Source: Varroa destructor (taxonomy: Eukaryota; Arthropoda; Arachnida; Mesostigmata; Varroidae). Taken from it: 64,000 nt of DNA. Below, piece by piece: positions 12,149 to 25,700 of this stretch (position 1 is the first letter of the stretch; each line of letters begins with the position of its first letter). The notes beneath the pieces are model-generated. The model had not been told where the DNA came from and did no database searches. It saw only the letters and a list, made by a program, of their open reading frames with translations. The stretch spans positions 34,094,096 through 34,158,095 of the forward strand of contig NW_019211458.1 of NCBI RefSeq assembly GCF_002443255.2, written 5' to 3'. The translations under genes were made by a program, and so were the position numbers.

Positions 12149-13375
12149 TAGGATTCGATGTTGACAGACATTATAGGTACTCTAACGTGACGCTATTGCA
12201 AAGGCCGATTTTTGATCGTGTCCACAGCTACGGCCGGTTCAAGGAAAGACTAATCGTCGACACTCTAGCATACCCAAACGCTGCAGGGTCGTATCCAGGC
12301 CAATTATCTGTTATTAGCCCCCTACAAAAGCTTTGTGTTCACCTTAGACGTCTCAATTTTTTACATATGCATGCGATGATTTTTTCTGTCGTTTAAATAG
12401 GATTTTATTCGAATTTTTTCAGGCGTAAACTACATCAAGTCATGATCTGGAATTAGATTTGCGCTTAGAACAATGTTCTGGAATTGCCGAAACGTACCAC
12501 TTGCATGATATAAAACTGACAGGTGTGCAGTGATACATGCTCCTTCCGTTCTTAATATATCTTAAATAAATCTTCCGTAAAGAAATAATTTTTAAAAATG
12601 CTTGATAATAGTAACAACTGTCTGTCAAAAAGGTGTTATCAAGTTAGGGTATAAGTAGCACATCTCGATAATACTTTATGGGAAAACCTTTACTGGTAAC
12701 TTAACTGAAAAAAGATCACTAATTTTCCGTTAATTGTTCATGCTTGTATCCATGCCCAGCTACAGAATATCGAAAAAATAAGCTATTCTATGGAGCACTG
12801 CGTGAACAATAGAGTGATGGAATGACTATCATACGTATGTGACTTTTCGAACACCGGCTTCACACCGTAGTTTATAAAGGTATGACAACTCACCTTCTCT
12901 CTTAGGCTTCTACCTACAAACTTCCGCCGATTTAACTACGTGAAACGCTGGGCGTACAGAGGAAGTGCGCATGAAACCCAATGCACGCAACGATTTACAC
13001 CGCAATTTTCGGCACGTCTTCATTCCGGCCTATCATCGGCATAGCTCTTAGGAACCGTTAAGCTAATGAATCTTCCACAGAGCGTCAGTCGTGCGTGGCG
13101 TAACTTGGAGCATTGCCAAATCGTTGACTAGACTTGGCCATTTTTTGTTAATGTCTCATGAGACTCCGAAGCATTGATTCGAATTTCCGAAGCAATCATC
13201 TGCTTCGGGTAATAAAACAGTTCTAAAGAAATTGCTGGGAAGTCCCCGACCGCAAAAATAGAGACGTATCCTGCTATCTTAAAGCTAGACGAAAATTCAC
13301 GTGTCTCTAGCAGAAAAGCGTTTATTGCTTAGAAGAAGGAATTGCGTTTTATCTACTTAGACATAGAAGGGCCTA
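12149..13375. other. Non-coding stretch
   Basis: An overlapping open frame runs to about 12396 from a GTG, but it has no splice or domain support. No gene is recognised in the remainder. Confidence 0.4.
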
Positions 13376-13801
13376 ATGAATTTTCTTTACTTTGAACACC
13401 TAAACTTGATTCCATTTCATGGTTGGATTGCAACTGTGTATCGCGCGTTCCGCTACTGTGCTTTCAGCAGATGTGGCAAAGTGTTATCAACCATCGTGAC
13501 CCTGTTAATAATAAATGATTACGCAATCAGTCTCTTTCTATTCGGAAGTATTATTATGTTATTTGGAAAAGAAATCTTTGCAATAATTGAAAAAACCCAG
13601 GGACAAATATCAACAAGAGACACGGAAGATTCGAGGGTAAGAAATAAACCTACGGAAACATTAGTGACATTAGGTTTAATACACGTGTCCCTGGAAATAC
13701 TGCGATTCCATTGTAAAAGCGGCAGGAAAATTGGTATTGGTGTCTTTTTGGTTAGGCCAGGATTTCGACGTAATATTTGTGAATTGTTGATTTATGTTTA
13801 A
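13376..13801 (+). CDS. 141-residue ORF with hydrophobic segment, unknown
   Basis: This is one of the longest ATG-initiated frames in an AT-rich region. The first 90 residues hold aromatic and hydrophobic stretches, with a probable membrane segment around residues 40-68 (includes AISLFLFGSIIMLFG). A polar segment rich in Thr, Asp and Arg follows, then a basic hydrophobic C-terminus. The pattern could fit a fragment of a multi-pass receptor such as a gustatory-type receptor, but I see no diagnostic motif. No flanking exon could be joined. It may be a receptor remnant or chance. Confidence 0.25.
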   Translation: MNFLYFEHLNLIPFHGWIATVYRAFRYCAFSRCGKVLSTIVTLLIINDYAISLFLFGSIIMLFGKEIFAIIEKTQGQISTRDTEDSRVRNKPTETLVTLGLIHVSLEILRFHCKSGRKIGIGVFLVRPGFRRNICELLIYV

Positions 13802-15091
13802 TGGGCGTAAATAGTAGCCGTTCTAGCCCTCCTTCATTTCAACAGTTGTCGGTTAGCGACTGAACGAAAAACACTTTTTCTCTTATGTTCCGTTGATGTA
13901 AAAATAGATGAATTGTAATTTAGGACAAAATTTTCCAGTGCCGTCTCCAGCATTACGTAAGTTAGCGACTACTGGATCTAGAAAAGATCTAGGTTAATGA
14001 AAAGCAAGGAAAATTATCTTGAAATCAATCTAATTCCAATCCGATTAAGGATTCAAACTCGAAACAGATGTAGTCTCAACCTAGACCCAAGCAGTTGCTT
14101 TGTTCCTTAAAGATGAGATCGTATAAGTAGTAGTGTTTCTCTAAAGCTCAGAATACGAAGCGACAGGAGACGATTTCATAGCTTGTCTACATATTTATAC
14201 ATAACAAAAAAAAAAACAACCCCGGAACGCAATTCATCTAGTAACCAGTTAATGCATGCGTGACGATGATGATGATGACACTGCAGCCAGAAGATGCACC
14301 GTAAGAAGAACAGATCTTCGTTCGGTCACTTTCGATGAGCATTTCATTTCAGATACATAATTAAGATGCGAATTTTTTGGATTTCGTATGAATAGGCTTC
14401 TTTAGCACCTACTGAAGCAGGCAATGCAACGCTGTCCGTCACATTAAATTTGCTAAAAACATGGTATGTTTGTTAGGCTTACCCTAAGTCAAGGCGTAAC
14501 AGCAAAAAAAAGAAATATAACTGATATTTTTATTTACAAAGTCGTGCGAGCAAAAATTAAGCACTGTGAACCTTTTTACCACATATTTTTTTCCATAGTT
14601 GTTGTTTGTCGCGAATTTTCTATGTATATTGGTTCAATTAAAAACAAACCGATTTTGTAGATACTGGAATGATGCCGAGGCACACGACTTTTGAATGCTA
14701 GTAATCAATAACGTACAGCTTTCTAATGATCGTTCTATATATTTTGGTGCCTTCATACCTTCCAGCGTATAAGCATACGTCGTCGTTCTTTAATCAGCAA
14801 CTCAACTCAACGGGGCCAGTCGTGTTTGGTTTCCATTTGTAGAAGCAAATAGGAAGAACCACAACGAATGTTTGTCGCTACGGCTGCGGTGGTTGGTTAC
14901 TGTATTATTTACGGGTACGACCGCTACGAATGAGACAGCGCTATGTTCCTATTTTGCTGGTAGAACAATTGTTATTATTTATATTAGGAGGTAGTGATAA
15001 AAAAAACATCAAAATCAGAGCTCTGGAAAAAATCGTTACCAAGAACATATCATTAACAATCATCTGTGGGTTCAATTACTGTAGTGAGTAT

Positions 15092-15125
<34 letters not shown>

Positions 15126-17529
15126 AAACATGCCATAATGAGTCATTCAAAAACGAAACTTTTCCGTTAGAAGAACTTCAACTGTTATGAAATTCTCTTA
15201 TGAAAAAGAAGTGACCGATGCCCTGAGAAAGTACTCCGCTAATCTTTTGTTGAACGACTATCGACCGGCGTAACATAGCAACTTGGATTTGTTGAAAGAT
15301 CATGATATTGCTTAAAGAACAAATGACGTAATTTGTGGCGTTTATAATATAAGATATGCGTACCACAGTAAGTGTTAAATAAATTGGTCCACTGCTGCTA
15401 TTGGACCCCACTGTTATAGATATAAGCTGCAACGACAAATTACCCGGTTTTAAGTACTGCGACGTTTAGAAAGAGAATGAATAATACGTGACCCTCAAAG
15501 TTTACGTCACTTATTTGATCCACTATCTCGATTATTACACACCCACTAATTATTGCGCTTTGTCTTTGTTTTTTTTTTCTTCGCGAACTAACATCCGCTA
15601 TACCGAAAGGTATTATGTTTTTAGTAGTATCGAAACGGTGCCTTTATTTCGCAAATAAATTCATGTTCCAAGCAAGACAACCCAATATGTTGTTCGTGAG
15701 GAATATGTCGCTAAGTGGGTCATTCTTGTGTCAATGCAGACTATAAAGTAATGCAGAATCCTGTTCGAGTTCGGCAGACTTTCCGCCTCCATTATATTGG
15801 AAGTAAACAAATTTCCGGCATCGAATAATGTTTACTAGCTCGAGTATAACGCGTACATCCCGGTGATCGAGATAGGCCGTAAGAGCAAGAGTGTTTCGAG
15901 GGTGGTTTGGCCTTTCACCAATCCAGATGTCAGGACGTTCAGTGAAGATACAGTAAACATTGGCCATTATACTGACTCGAAGAGCTGAAGAATTTCAATC
16001 CATTTATGCATCCATTCGCGTGTACCTTATCGTTTTTCGCAGGCTTCGTTTAGCATATTTTACATTAGTGTTAATAAGACCATTTTATAGCGGTGAATCG
16101 TCGAGATTTATTTTATACTGGACACAGACTGTGCTTAAGGTTATATATCGACGTTTACTTTATCTAACATTATTAGATATTGATATGAATTCCTTCTCCT
16201 TGAGGTTTTCGGGAAATTCTTGAGGTACATATTAGGGACCGCATATGCTCTAATGAATCAGTATATTGATTTGGCTTTATTAGGAGACTGTGTTAAGGTA
16301 GAACATGGCTGATCTCTCAGGTGCGATATTGATGTGAAGAATTTTGGCACAGAGCCTCATATAGATCCGTGATGTTCAGCTGGGTTGTCGCCGTTCGTGA
16401 TAATATTCCACGTAAGCTTCAAAATAAAATTTTCAGTCCGCTAAAGCAAAGTGCGATTTCTAAAAATATTGATTACTTTGTCTCAGTTGTATAGTCGTCA
16501 GTGAGTCATGGCTACCCGGAACAGTAACGCCGATGCCGTTATGATTCTGAGAAGAAAAGTCAAGATTACACAAGGCCGATAGTCTCGGTTGAATCGTGCA
16601 TTCTTACGTGAACCGCCACGTTTACGCGAAAAGGTATAAGTTCCATGAGAAACAAGACGCAGCTCGATTCATTAATATTTTACTATTCGCTACCTCCATC
16701 GGTTTTCAGTCATTCTTCGATTCTCTTTCTGAAGGGGTACTCCCGAGTTCAACGATACAATAGCAGCAAAGGTGCATATGTGAATCGCATGTCTCAGTCA
16801 AGCATTTGCCTTAAACCGACAAGTGTTTATTGTGGCTACCTTGTATCAGGGGCAGCCCGGCATAGAGCCAATATCAGTAACTTGCTTGTTGCTTGTATTA
16901 TAAGAAAATAGAAATAACAGTAGCTTTCTTATGTGTGTGTGCTTTATTTGTATTAGAAAGGAAGAACAAGCTTATTGCGCTATTTGATTGCATTTGGGTT
17001 GAATAAGGGTATGCAGACGTCCAGGCTGATGTATCAAACGGTTTAAGAAAAAGGCTTAGGAAAAACTGGCCACTTTTCGGATAATCAATTGTACATCGAA
17101 ATCTATTCAACACATCGGATAAAAGGTCGCAAGAAAAAAAAAGTCTAACAAAACTTGTATACATATTTTTTTCCATAAAATGCTTTGCGGAAATGCTTCT
17201 CAGTTGACAATCATAGCCATACCACGATAAAGAAAAAAGAAAGATTTTTAATTTATTTATGCTTTCATGTGTTTCATAAATAGATTTTATTGGAAATATT
17301 TTTGTGACCTGTCGCAGTCTCTGATGAGGAACGCACAGCAAACGATCGTTGCGTTAAACCTTCAAATGAAAACCGATTTTGCAATACACGCCTGCTCGAG
17401 CGAGCCAATATTACGAATAATGTAGTTTTCGTAAATAAAAACAAAATAAAATAAAAATGAATTTATATATACACGCCACGAAAGTGTGATTTGTTTTTTT
17501 ACAAAAAAAAAAAACTAGCGATTGCGCTT
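13802..17529. other. Non-coding stretch
   Basis: It contains a (GAT)n tract near 14263-14280 and the poly(A) run at 15095-15124. ORFs at 15960-16223 (+), 16645-16911 (+) and 16898-17341 (-) show no domain, signal peptide or splice context. I see no gene. Confidence 0.45.
15095..15124. repeat. Poly(A) run of about 30
   Basis: An uninterrupted A homopolymer. It could be the tail of an old retroposon, but no SINE or LINE body is recognisable just upstream. Confidence 0.95.
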
Positions 17530-18256
17530 AAGTTTTGCATAAGGCCACAATTCACCATCTCACCGTGGCCGTGGCCGCCGCCGCCGCTGCTGCTGCCATA
17601 AAACGTGGCGAGGAGAAGGACAAGAAGGAAAAAACTGGACGGAGTCAACACAATTACAGAACCTTCGTCAACTTGCACGGCAACACGGCGTCGATTGGCC
17701 AACATAGGCAGGCGTCGTGGAACAACGTCACCAAGCATTGGCCGCTCGTCTGGAACGAAGTCGTGTTTTTTTTCCGATATGCGTCTCGTTTTTCATCTCA
17801 TTTCGTCGTCAGTCTCTCTTCTTTTAGTGTCCTACTCTGACGGTAGACAGGCCACAGGCCGTGACAGTTAAGAGTCTAGTGACCATAATACTAATTATCA
17901 TAATCTTCTGTTTTTTTCACGCGTTTCCGGTTTACAAAACTGTTGACTACTTCTTCACAACTACATCAGTTTAGCCTGACTATTGAGCAGTACGTCCCAC
18001 GTCATACACGTTAATTCAATCGGTTCAAGACAGTGTGCCAAAACACTGAAGTTCCAGAGTAACTCGTCAAGAAAAAGTGCTGCCGAAGTACAATTATCGA
18101 TAATTTACTATTTGCAGTAGAAGAAGACACAGCCCGTAACAGTGAAACTCGTGACCGAGTGCGTAAAGTTCGTAATTAAAGACAGAACCCTAAAACATAG
18201 CTGGTCGACGGAACTGAAAAAAACGGCGGCGGCGACGATAAACGAAAGTATTAAGG
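17530..18256 (+). promoter_or_regulatory. Probable promoter / 5' leader region before gene 1
   Basis: A GC-richer block (GCC/GCT and CGG repeats at about 17565-17600 and 18225-18240) in AT-rich surroundings leads directly into an ATG with a donor 21 bases downstream (18257-18279). Open frames here include Ala runs from the GCC repeat and are open in more than one frame, which fits leader sequence better than protein. No TATA box was identified with confidence. That this belongs to gene 1 is inference from position. Confidence 0.3.
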
Positions 18257-18279
18257 ATGCGATACTGGGCAGCAGCCTT
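18257..18279 (+). CDS. Possible first coding exon of gene 1
   Basis: An ATG (MRYWAAA) is followed within 23 bases by a strong donor (CCTT|gtaagt), leaving phase 2. The short apolar start would suit the beginning of a signal peptide completed in the next exon. It precedes the serine protease homolog on the same strand. The next exon I can support (19646) needs phase 1, so at least one exon between them is missing from this model. The call rests on position and splice signal only. Confidence 0.3.
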
Positions 18280-19645
18280 GTAAGTTGATAAAGAAAATCT
18301 ATATTTTATCAAAAGTTTGTATCAACTATTTTAACATTTGTTAGTTCAGGTAAGCCTCAATCGTACTCGTTAAGGAACGTTTGTGCCCCTTGGGATTCGT
18401 GCCCAAGGCGCGTATCACACAAGAATCGTGCAAAACCAGCTGTACCTATATAATATACGGCTATATTATCCAAAAATACCTGGGTCATCTGCACGATTAC
18501 ACGCATTATGCTCTTATCCTGTCGGCTATATAGGTCGCGAGTCTTCCAAGCTTTCGAGCACAGTTAGCAGTCTGTGAACAAGAATTTGTATGGATAGTCG
18601 TGCGGAAACGAAAATGACGAGTCTGCCGTACACCTTAACCCATTTCCGGACATGTACGCGATTTAATCACAAACGACGACGTAAAGCCAATAAACATGCA
18701 AACAGCTTCGATATATCTTGAAGCTCAGTAATAAGATTTACTTTTAGGAAATGTCGATGTTTTGCTCGATAAGATAACGAAAATTCGCATTTAGGTAACA
18801 TTTTGTTTTTCGATAGGCTTAAGGTAGTTTTTCAGGGTGCAGCTGACACGTTCAGGCGTTTAGAGTACGATAAAATGAAAAAAACTATTCTCCATTCCAA
18901 AGACGTATTAGATCGCATACAGACGTAAAGTACGTTGGAAATGATGAGCAGTATGAAAAGTATTTAATTGCTAACGACAGCATGAGTCACGAGTCTTTTC
19001 GTTTAAAGAAGTATCACCGGTATTCTAAGGTTTCATAGAGCCATTCTATGGTTTTTGGGTTTTTCCATTGACATAGAGATGATACGAGATTAAGTTGTAC
19101 TGGAACAAAATGTTATACGAAAAATACAAGGGGTGATGCCTAAGTGACGATATCTAGATTTAGGCTTCAATGTATAACAGTTGTACATTGTTATTTATAA
19201 TTTATTATCTCTTGGAATCTTAACAATTAACTAACTTCACGTCATTGCGCTTCTTGGTTCAGTCTTCTGGACACGTCAATCATTTGACGTCACTATATAA
19301 ACCCATCAGTTGCAACAGCTCAGCAGAGGTTCACACTCTGACGTCTCTACTGCCTGCGCACTGAACTATAAGTAGAGAAGTGAAACTTTACGGATCTCAT
19401 ACGACCTGTTTTTTGGTTATACAAACTAGTCGCAGCCATGGATAAGCGTTCAGCATAAGTAAGATCATCCATGCAAAGGGTAATGCAGTGATGCTCATCA
19501 TTGATACCTCAATATTGAATACCGTAAAGATGAAATATGACTCATCGTGGAATGAATTTAATCTAGAATCTTCTACTTTCACTAAAGCAAAGCATGGTAT
19601 ATGTATTCTCCTGGTTTGACAGGTTTGTGTTTTCTACCCTCTCAG
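18280..19645. other. Probable intron or intergenic sequence of gene 1
   Basis: No exon could be supported in this interval. An ORF at 18383-18577 has no acceptor or domain. Confidence 0.35.
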
Positions 19646-19729
19646 TCTATCCGGGCGCGGCAATAACCTATCAGTATGCGTCGGAGGATACGGGTCAGCC
19701 ATCGACAGGCTGGGAGAAAAATCGAAGAT
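19646..19729 (+). CDS. Gene 1 candidate linker exon
   Basis: A very good acceptor (ttttctaccctctcag) opens 28 codons in the frame containing [15 protein letters not shown], with a weaker donor (AGAT|gtaatt). It enters and leaves in phase 1, matching the next exon. The composition is polar and Ser/Thr/Gln-rich, as expected for a disordered linker. An alternative donor lies inside it (CTATCA|gtatgc). This exon is the least certain of the chain. Confidence 0.4.
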
Positions 19730-22700
19730 GTAATTAGACATTACATTCAATTTCCGTTTTTACCGTTTCTAATCATTCCGCACCATATTGTTAGTAAAGG
19801 AATTATGTTTACTATCGGATAGTAGCGAAATACTTTTCTGACCTGTAGAAAACTCTTAGTAACATTTTCAGTTAACTTTTGAGTAACTTTTTTTTTTTAA
19901 TTGTTCAATTAATTAACATTCAATCGTAATATAATTATTGTGTAAGAATACGATGTAGACTATATCCTTTATATGCATGCCTTCAAATGGAGAATGGAAC
20001 CTAGGTCAAGGGGTCTCTATAAACGAGACACCTGTGTACATGGATGCGCCACCCTATAAATATGATTTGCTTTTTATCTGTTTTTAGTGCCGGATAAATA
20101 TCGGGAGCCGATTGATTTAACTGCATTCCAAAAAGGTATTACATATTTTTAAAACTACGACCTCTTTCTGCCAAACAGGTAAACGTCTAAAGGATATTGG
20201 CGGACTCGTAAAGGATGGTGATCATCTATGTGAAACTTTCTACTAATCTATATCGATATATAGCTTTGAGCAACGTAATTATATAGCATCAGCGTCGATC
20301 GGGATCGATACAGCCAACAAAACGTTTGCTTGTATACTGAAAAAATGTAAATCTACGCGCTACTAATTCAGTCATATGTAATTCTACAAGCCAACAGAAA
20401 TCGCTTGTTTATCCTTAAGCGGACAAATTAGCTGTTCCCGTTGAAGACTGTAAACACAGCAAAACAATCCAACAAATTGATGTGCATTAAATAGACGGCT
20501 TTGTCGTATGGAAATAAAGACAGAACGCTTGCTTCTTTCTTGTTTGTTACCTTTGTTTATCGGTACGTGCTCGACAACCTTTTGGTTTTTGGATGATTGT
20601 GTCACCTTTAAATGTCAATTGACTACGTATCGTCTTCATACGTAAGTGTGTGGCATTAGAGAGTTAGCCATAACGAATCTTGCAAGACGCAGAACGGCTG
20701 TCCTTCCTCAAAAATACTCAACGAAAGACACTCTGCTGGAAAACTGGCCATGGATGGTAAGTGAACGAAGAAGATGCCTATGTCGAAGGACTATTCCATA
20801 GTCATAGGAAACATGACAGTCTTCGTGATCGTTCATTGGGTAACGTACTTGCCTACTGCTTATAGGGATACATTATGGTCTAAGTTTGAATTTATGGGGC
20901 ATAGACACACGGCACGTTTCGTGCTGGGAGCCAGCTAGCCGTCTATCTGATGGAACGGCGATGCCGGACATAAAAGTTGAAAAATAGGAGAAATATAACG
21001 TATTGATTCAGATTTATGAATTTTTTCTTGTAATATTTTTGGCTCTCGATGACGACTTGAGACCTGATTCGCAAATTACATATGTATGGCATTGAGGAAG
21101 CCACACAGAATGTGCAGGGCACTCAGAAGATTATGCAACCTATCGGAAATGAGCCAAAATCTGAACGTTTCTAAGGTAACCGTCTATACGAATCGTTTTA
21201 AATCGTTGTCTTTTTCAATACATATTCAGATGTTATGGCTTGTTTTAGTATGGAAGAAAGAACAATTTAGAAAGCTGTAGTATTTCAGCGTGTTCAAAAG
21301 ACACAAAACAATTTACTGGGAATGTGGCCCTCGAATTCGGTAAACAGTTGTTTCAATAGAACTACATAACTTCCCGAACATCCTGTGTGAATATGCGCAA
21401 AGAACGGGTGCCCCTACAGAGAAGATTAGGCAAATGTAAATGACCCTTCTTTTATGTATCATATATATATATATATATATATATATTTCTCTCAGATATT
21501 CTGCAATATTTGTTTGGTACAGCCAGACTTGTGGCTGTGCGACTGTTAGATACGCGCTTAACAAGCATAATATTTTATAGAGCTGATTTTGCTCGTAGGT
21601 CAAAATTCTCCAACAAAATGAAGAAACGGGAGACTGGGAGCTTCTCTGTGGGGGCGTCATTATTACACGAAAATTTATTCTGACCGCTGCCTATTGCTTC
21701 AGCCCTGTACCAAGGTGAGACAAGAGCGGATCTGCAACATCGAATAGGTTTCATCACAATATACTAATGTACCATTCATTAGGTAGGTAAGACTTGTATC
21801 ATTGGTTTTTCCCCACAACTATATACACGATATTTTCACCTTGACAATTATTTAATTACAGGGCTGTCGATGATTACGCTGTTCAGGTGTTTTCCTACGA
21901 AGCAAAGATTAACTCAAACAAAGATTCGGAAATAAAGCGAATCGACGGCGTATCATTACACCCAGATTATAATCCATACCTTCTCTATAACGACATCGCC
22001 GTTGTAAGGTTCGTAGACATATTACGCGTCCTATCTAGTAATACTGATAGCTAGTCGAATGTTCAGATCTGTTTTTTCTCTGACGCAAATATCGGCCAAT
22101 AAATGCATTAGTGCAGTCTCCGATTAATCCGATAATTGAACATTTAAGGGTATACCTCTTCCGTGTTGCGGACCTTTCAGGCTGCAAGTGGGCCTTAAAC
22201 CTCCATTTATGCCGATATGCTTGCCAAAGCCGAGGTCGATCAATGATGATCTAGTCGATAGAATTGTCGTTGTAATCGGTTATGGATCCACGTATGACGG
22301 TACGTAACCCTAATTTTTTTTCTTCACTTTGTCTTACTTAGCGGTGACAGCGAAAAATACATACGCAGTAGGAGAAACAGCGTTGATACAATACTCCGGC
22401 AAGATGTAATCGATTCCTGCTATGTTAAGGACAACTAAGGATGTTGCTGCACAAATAGGCTACGCATTAGAAGCATGTATCGACATCTTTTCAGCAAACC
22501 TGTCTTAGGGGCTTTAGCTCAATTACTGATGTGTGTATCTGTTCCAAGTTGAACTATGAGATCATCTTTCTAAAGCGGCGTCAATCGTTTTTGACCTCAT
22601 AGCAGTGACCGGTCTCTCTTAGTCCTGAAAGGATTATTAGCACGCCGAAGCCAGTATCAGTATTTGGACATTAACCACTTGGTATGAGTATGGGCACCAC

Positions 22701-25700
22701 CTGACAACTACTATTAACAAGACGGGTTTGGCGGCGGCATGGCATGCGGTTGGTCAATAATGTTTTTATCTAACGATTCGTCGATTACGTATGCACCGTC
22801 AAACGGAAGGACCATCTTCCGCTTCTCGACTAATTCTTAGGCCCTGTGTTAAAGGACTTGGGCAGTCATTTCTCAGGATCCTCTTCATTGCCAATTAGTG
22901 AGCCAGTAAGCGGAAAGGATCGAAATTTATCGGTGCAAGAACTTGGGAAGGCTTCACACAAAAACGGCTTACGTGACGTTTCCCTTAAGTGGCCTTGAAC
23001 TGAATGACGACAGGTCTCTTTTGTTATACAGCCTCTATGCTTCGAGTTTACGTCCGGTATCGCCGTTAGGCATTCCATCACACAGACGGCTGACTGCCAG
23101 TCTGTGTACGAGTTTCGACCCAAATCACAACGTGTCCATAATATAGGCAGGCAAATACACTATTCACTAAGCTATCACAGGGGTTGGGCAGCCGATATGT
23201 AAGTAAGGCGTATGGGTATCTTTGCTCTTTTTAAAGTCAAGATCTGGCTTGATTTTGGGCTTAGTCTTATCCCTCAAACCTCCTCTTTTTTTTCTCTGCC
23301 TTCTATCAACGTAGGAATACCGCTATTTATCGCCCGTAACAATTCTGCGTAGAAACCTCCCATTGTACCCGTGCCAAGTTAGATATCAAGAAGTCCTCTG
23401 CAGTTTATCTTCTCGGCTGATTCACGGACGGTTTGCTTGCTGTCTTTCTTTGACGGTGCCTCTAGAAGGTCCCCATCGACCTCCGATGGCAGATCGGGGT
23501 CAAGTGCACCCTCCCGAAATAAAATATTATTATTAAACTTTAAGCTGTGGTCGGCGAAATGTAGTCATGGCTAAAATGATGACAATAATGTGGAAACAAC
23601 TCTTTTATTAGGAATCCGAAATTGAAGCGAAATTCTGTTTATTGGGCGGAATAAATTTCAAGCGGTGTTTAGAAGTAGATAAGCAGCAGCCATTACTTTC
23701 CGACAAGGGGTCGCGCACCCCTAGTGGAAAAAGTTGCATGATACCTTGCACCAACCATATTGTACTATTTTTGTGGAATTTCTTCATTGAACGCGTTACT
23801 TCTTTGCTGTGTTCTAGCCAAATTAAATTTCGACTAAAGAGGAGCTTCATTCACCTTGGATTGTGAGAATTTAAACACAAAGACACTCTTCGATCCGGGA
23901 GGATATTATTACGGAATATTCCCAATTATTTTTATTTTCCAAATGGAACAAAGTGTGGACGAACCTTGTGGAATACCGCGGAGATCAAACGATAAACACG
24001 AACTAGTTTCTCATGGGTCCAAAAGGAAAAATACATTATAGTCCACTTTTATGCAGCAGTGACTTTTAACGATAACAACACAAACAAAGTCACAATTGAA
24101 AGTAGAACATCATGATGATCAACATTATGCACCGTTGTCACGCTGTTTTACTTGTGTACGAGCATACACAACCGAGTTTAAGGAGGATTACGCGGGCATA
24201 TTGAGTGCAAGTGGCTAGGATTCTCAAAGAACGTCCCGCTTTTCCTCCACCACGATGAGCCAGCCTGTGCTTCGCTGCTAATGTCGATTTTATCAGAACT
24301 TTTTCATCTCCATCTCGCTAACTTCTTAATTCATTTAACCTTTTTATCCCCTATAACTTCTGCCTGGACACATTAAAATGGAATAGGTTCAACCTGGCTC
24401 AACAAAGAGAAATAGATTACGCAACCTGAGCTTCACACCTAAACATAACTTTCGCAAATCTTAGGGAAAGTGGAAATAGTTTTGGATAAACGAAATAGAT
24501 TGATCTTTGTTATTCTCATATAGTTATTGCCAGTAAGAAACATGTGTTTATATACATACAAACAGAAACTGACTCTATATTTCTTAGTATCGAGCTCACC
24601 CGTCAACGTCCATATAGACCCCTTTAGTGAATTTCTTGCGATCTCATTTGTAGTTTACTCAATTCTACGGTTGGCTCAGTTTCTACTATGTAGGAACGAA
24701 ATGGTCTCTACATGTAACTGTATAGAATTAATCCACTTCTAGTGCTTCCATTATTAGTGATAGTTTTTTTTGCTGTTGTCGAGAGCTCATTCCTCTAACC
24801 TTTCAACGAAGTTATTATTCGCATCATTTATAAAATAAGCTCTAAATACTATATGCATACTTTGGATAGATAACACCGAAGCCTCTGCCAGCTTGGAAAC
24901 ACCGGTGCGGACAACGACATTACGCTCCGTCTCAACTACTCGACGGCCTATGTCAAGGGTCAAATTCCACACTTCAACTCGATCCCTGTACGAAATGCCA
25001 CAAGGTCATCGAGAACCCTATCCTGACCAGCAGGAGTCCTCTTACGATAACAACGAGTCATCGTATTACTTGAAGGAGGTTTCCAATAGCCCAAAGTCAG
25101 TGTACAGCCAAGAAACATCCTATAAGGAGACAGAACCATTTAACGGTCAAAGTGAAGCGTCGCACGATCTAAAAGAACCTTCTTACGGTCAGGGCCAGAC
25201 ATTCCACCGTGAGGGGCAGACATCCCACCGTCAAGGGCAGACATCCTACAGTCAACGGGAATCTATTTGCAACAGTGCTTCCAATATCGTTACACATATT
25301 CCGCAGTATGCAGATGTGAGAGGGTCAACTATTACGACCCCAACAACAACTCGCTATAGCCAGTTAACAATTTCTACGACGACAAGACGCCCACAGTCCG
25401 TGAACATGGAACCTACAACGTTTCGGACCAAAAGGACCACAGCGAGGACCAGATTAACTACGGCCCGTCCCTACTACCATACAACGTCTACGATCGATTC
25501 GCTGGACGTTCAACAACAATCGATGTTCACACCATTACAATATAACACCGCTCTAATGCAGACAAAATACACTCAAGCAGAGCGACGGTACGCCACTTCA
25601 GTAACGCAACCCTTGCCACAATTTCAACAGCCTCAAATAGCGATTCCTGTACAGCGTGCATACAACCAGCAGCAAGGAACTGGTCTTCGGGGTCCACATT

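Noticed and set aside
16898..17341. A 147-residue minus-strand ORF.
   Set aside because: AT-rich composition, no signal peptide, no domain and no splice context.
18349..18353. A 5-base microexon (TTCAG) between an AG and a gtaagc that would convert the phase of the 18257 exon to that needed by 19646.
   Set aside because: The arithmetic works, but a 5-base exon supported only by flanking dinucleotides is too easy to find by chance.
22866..23146. Opposed ORFs inside the gene 1 intron.
   Set aside because: Both strands are open, no splice sites fit and no domain is visible.
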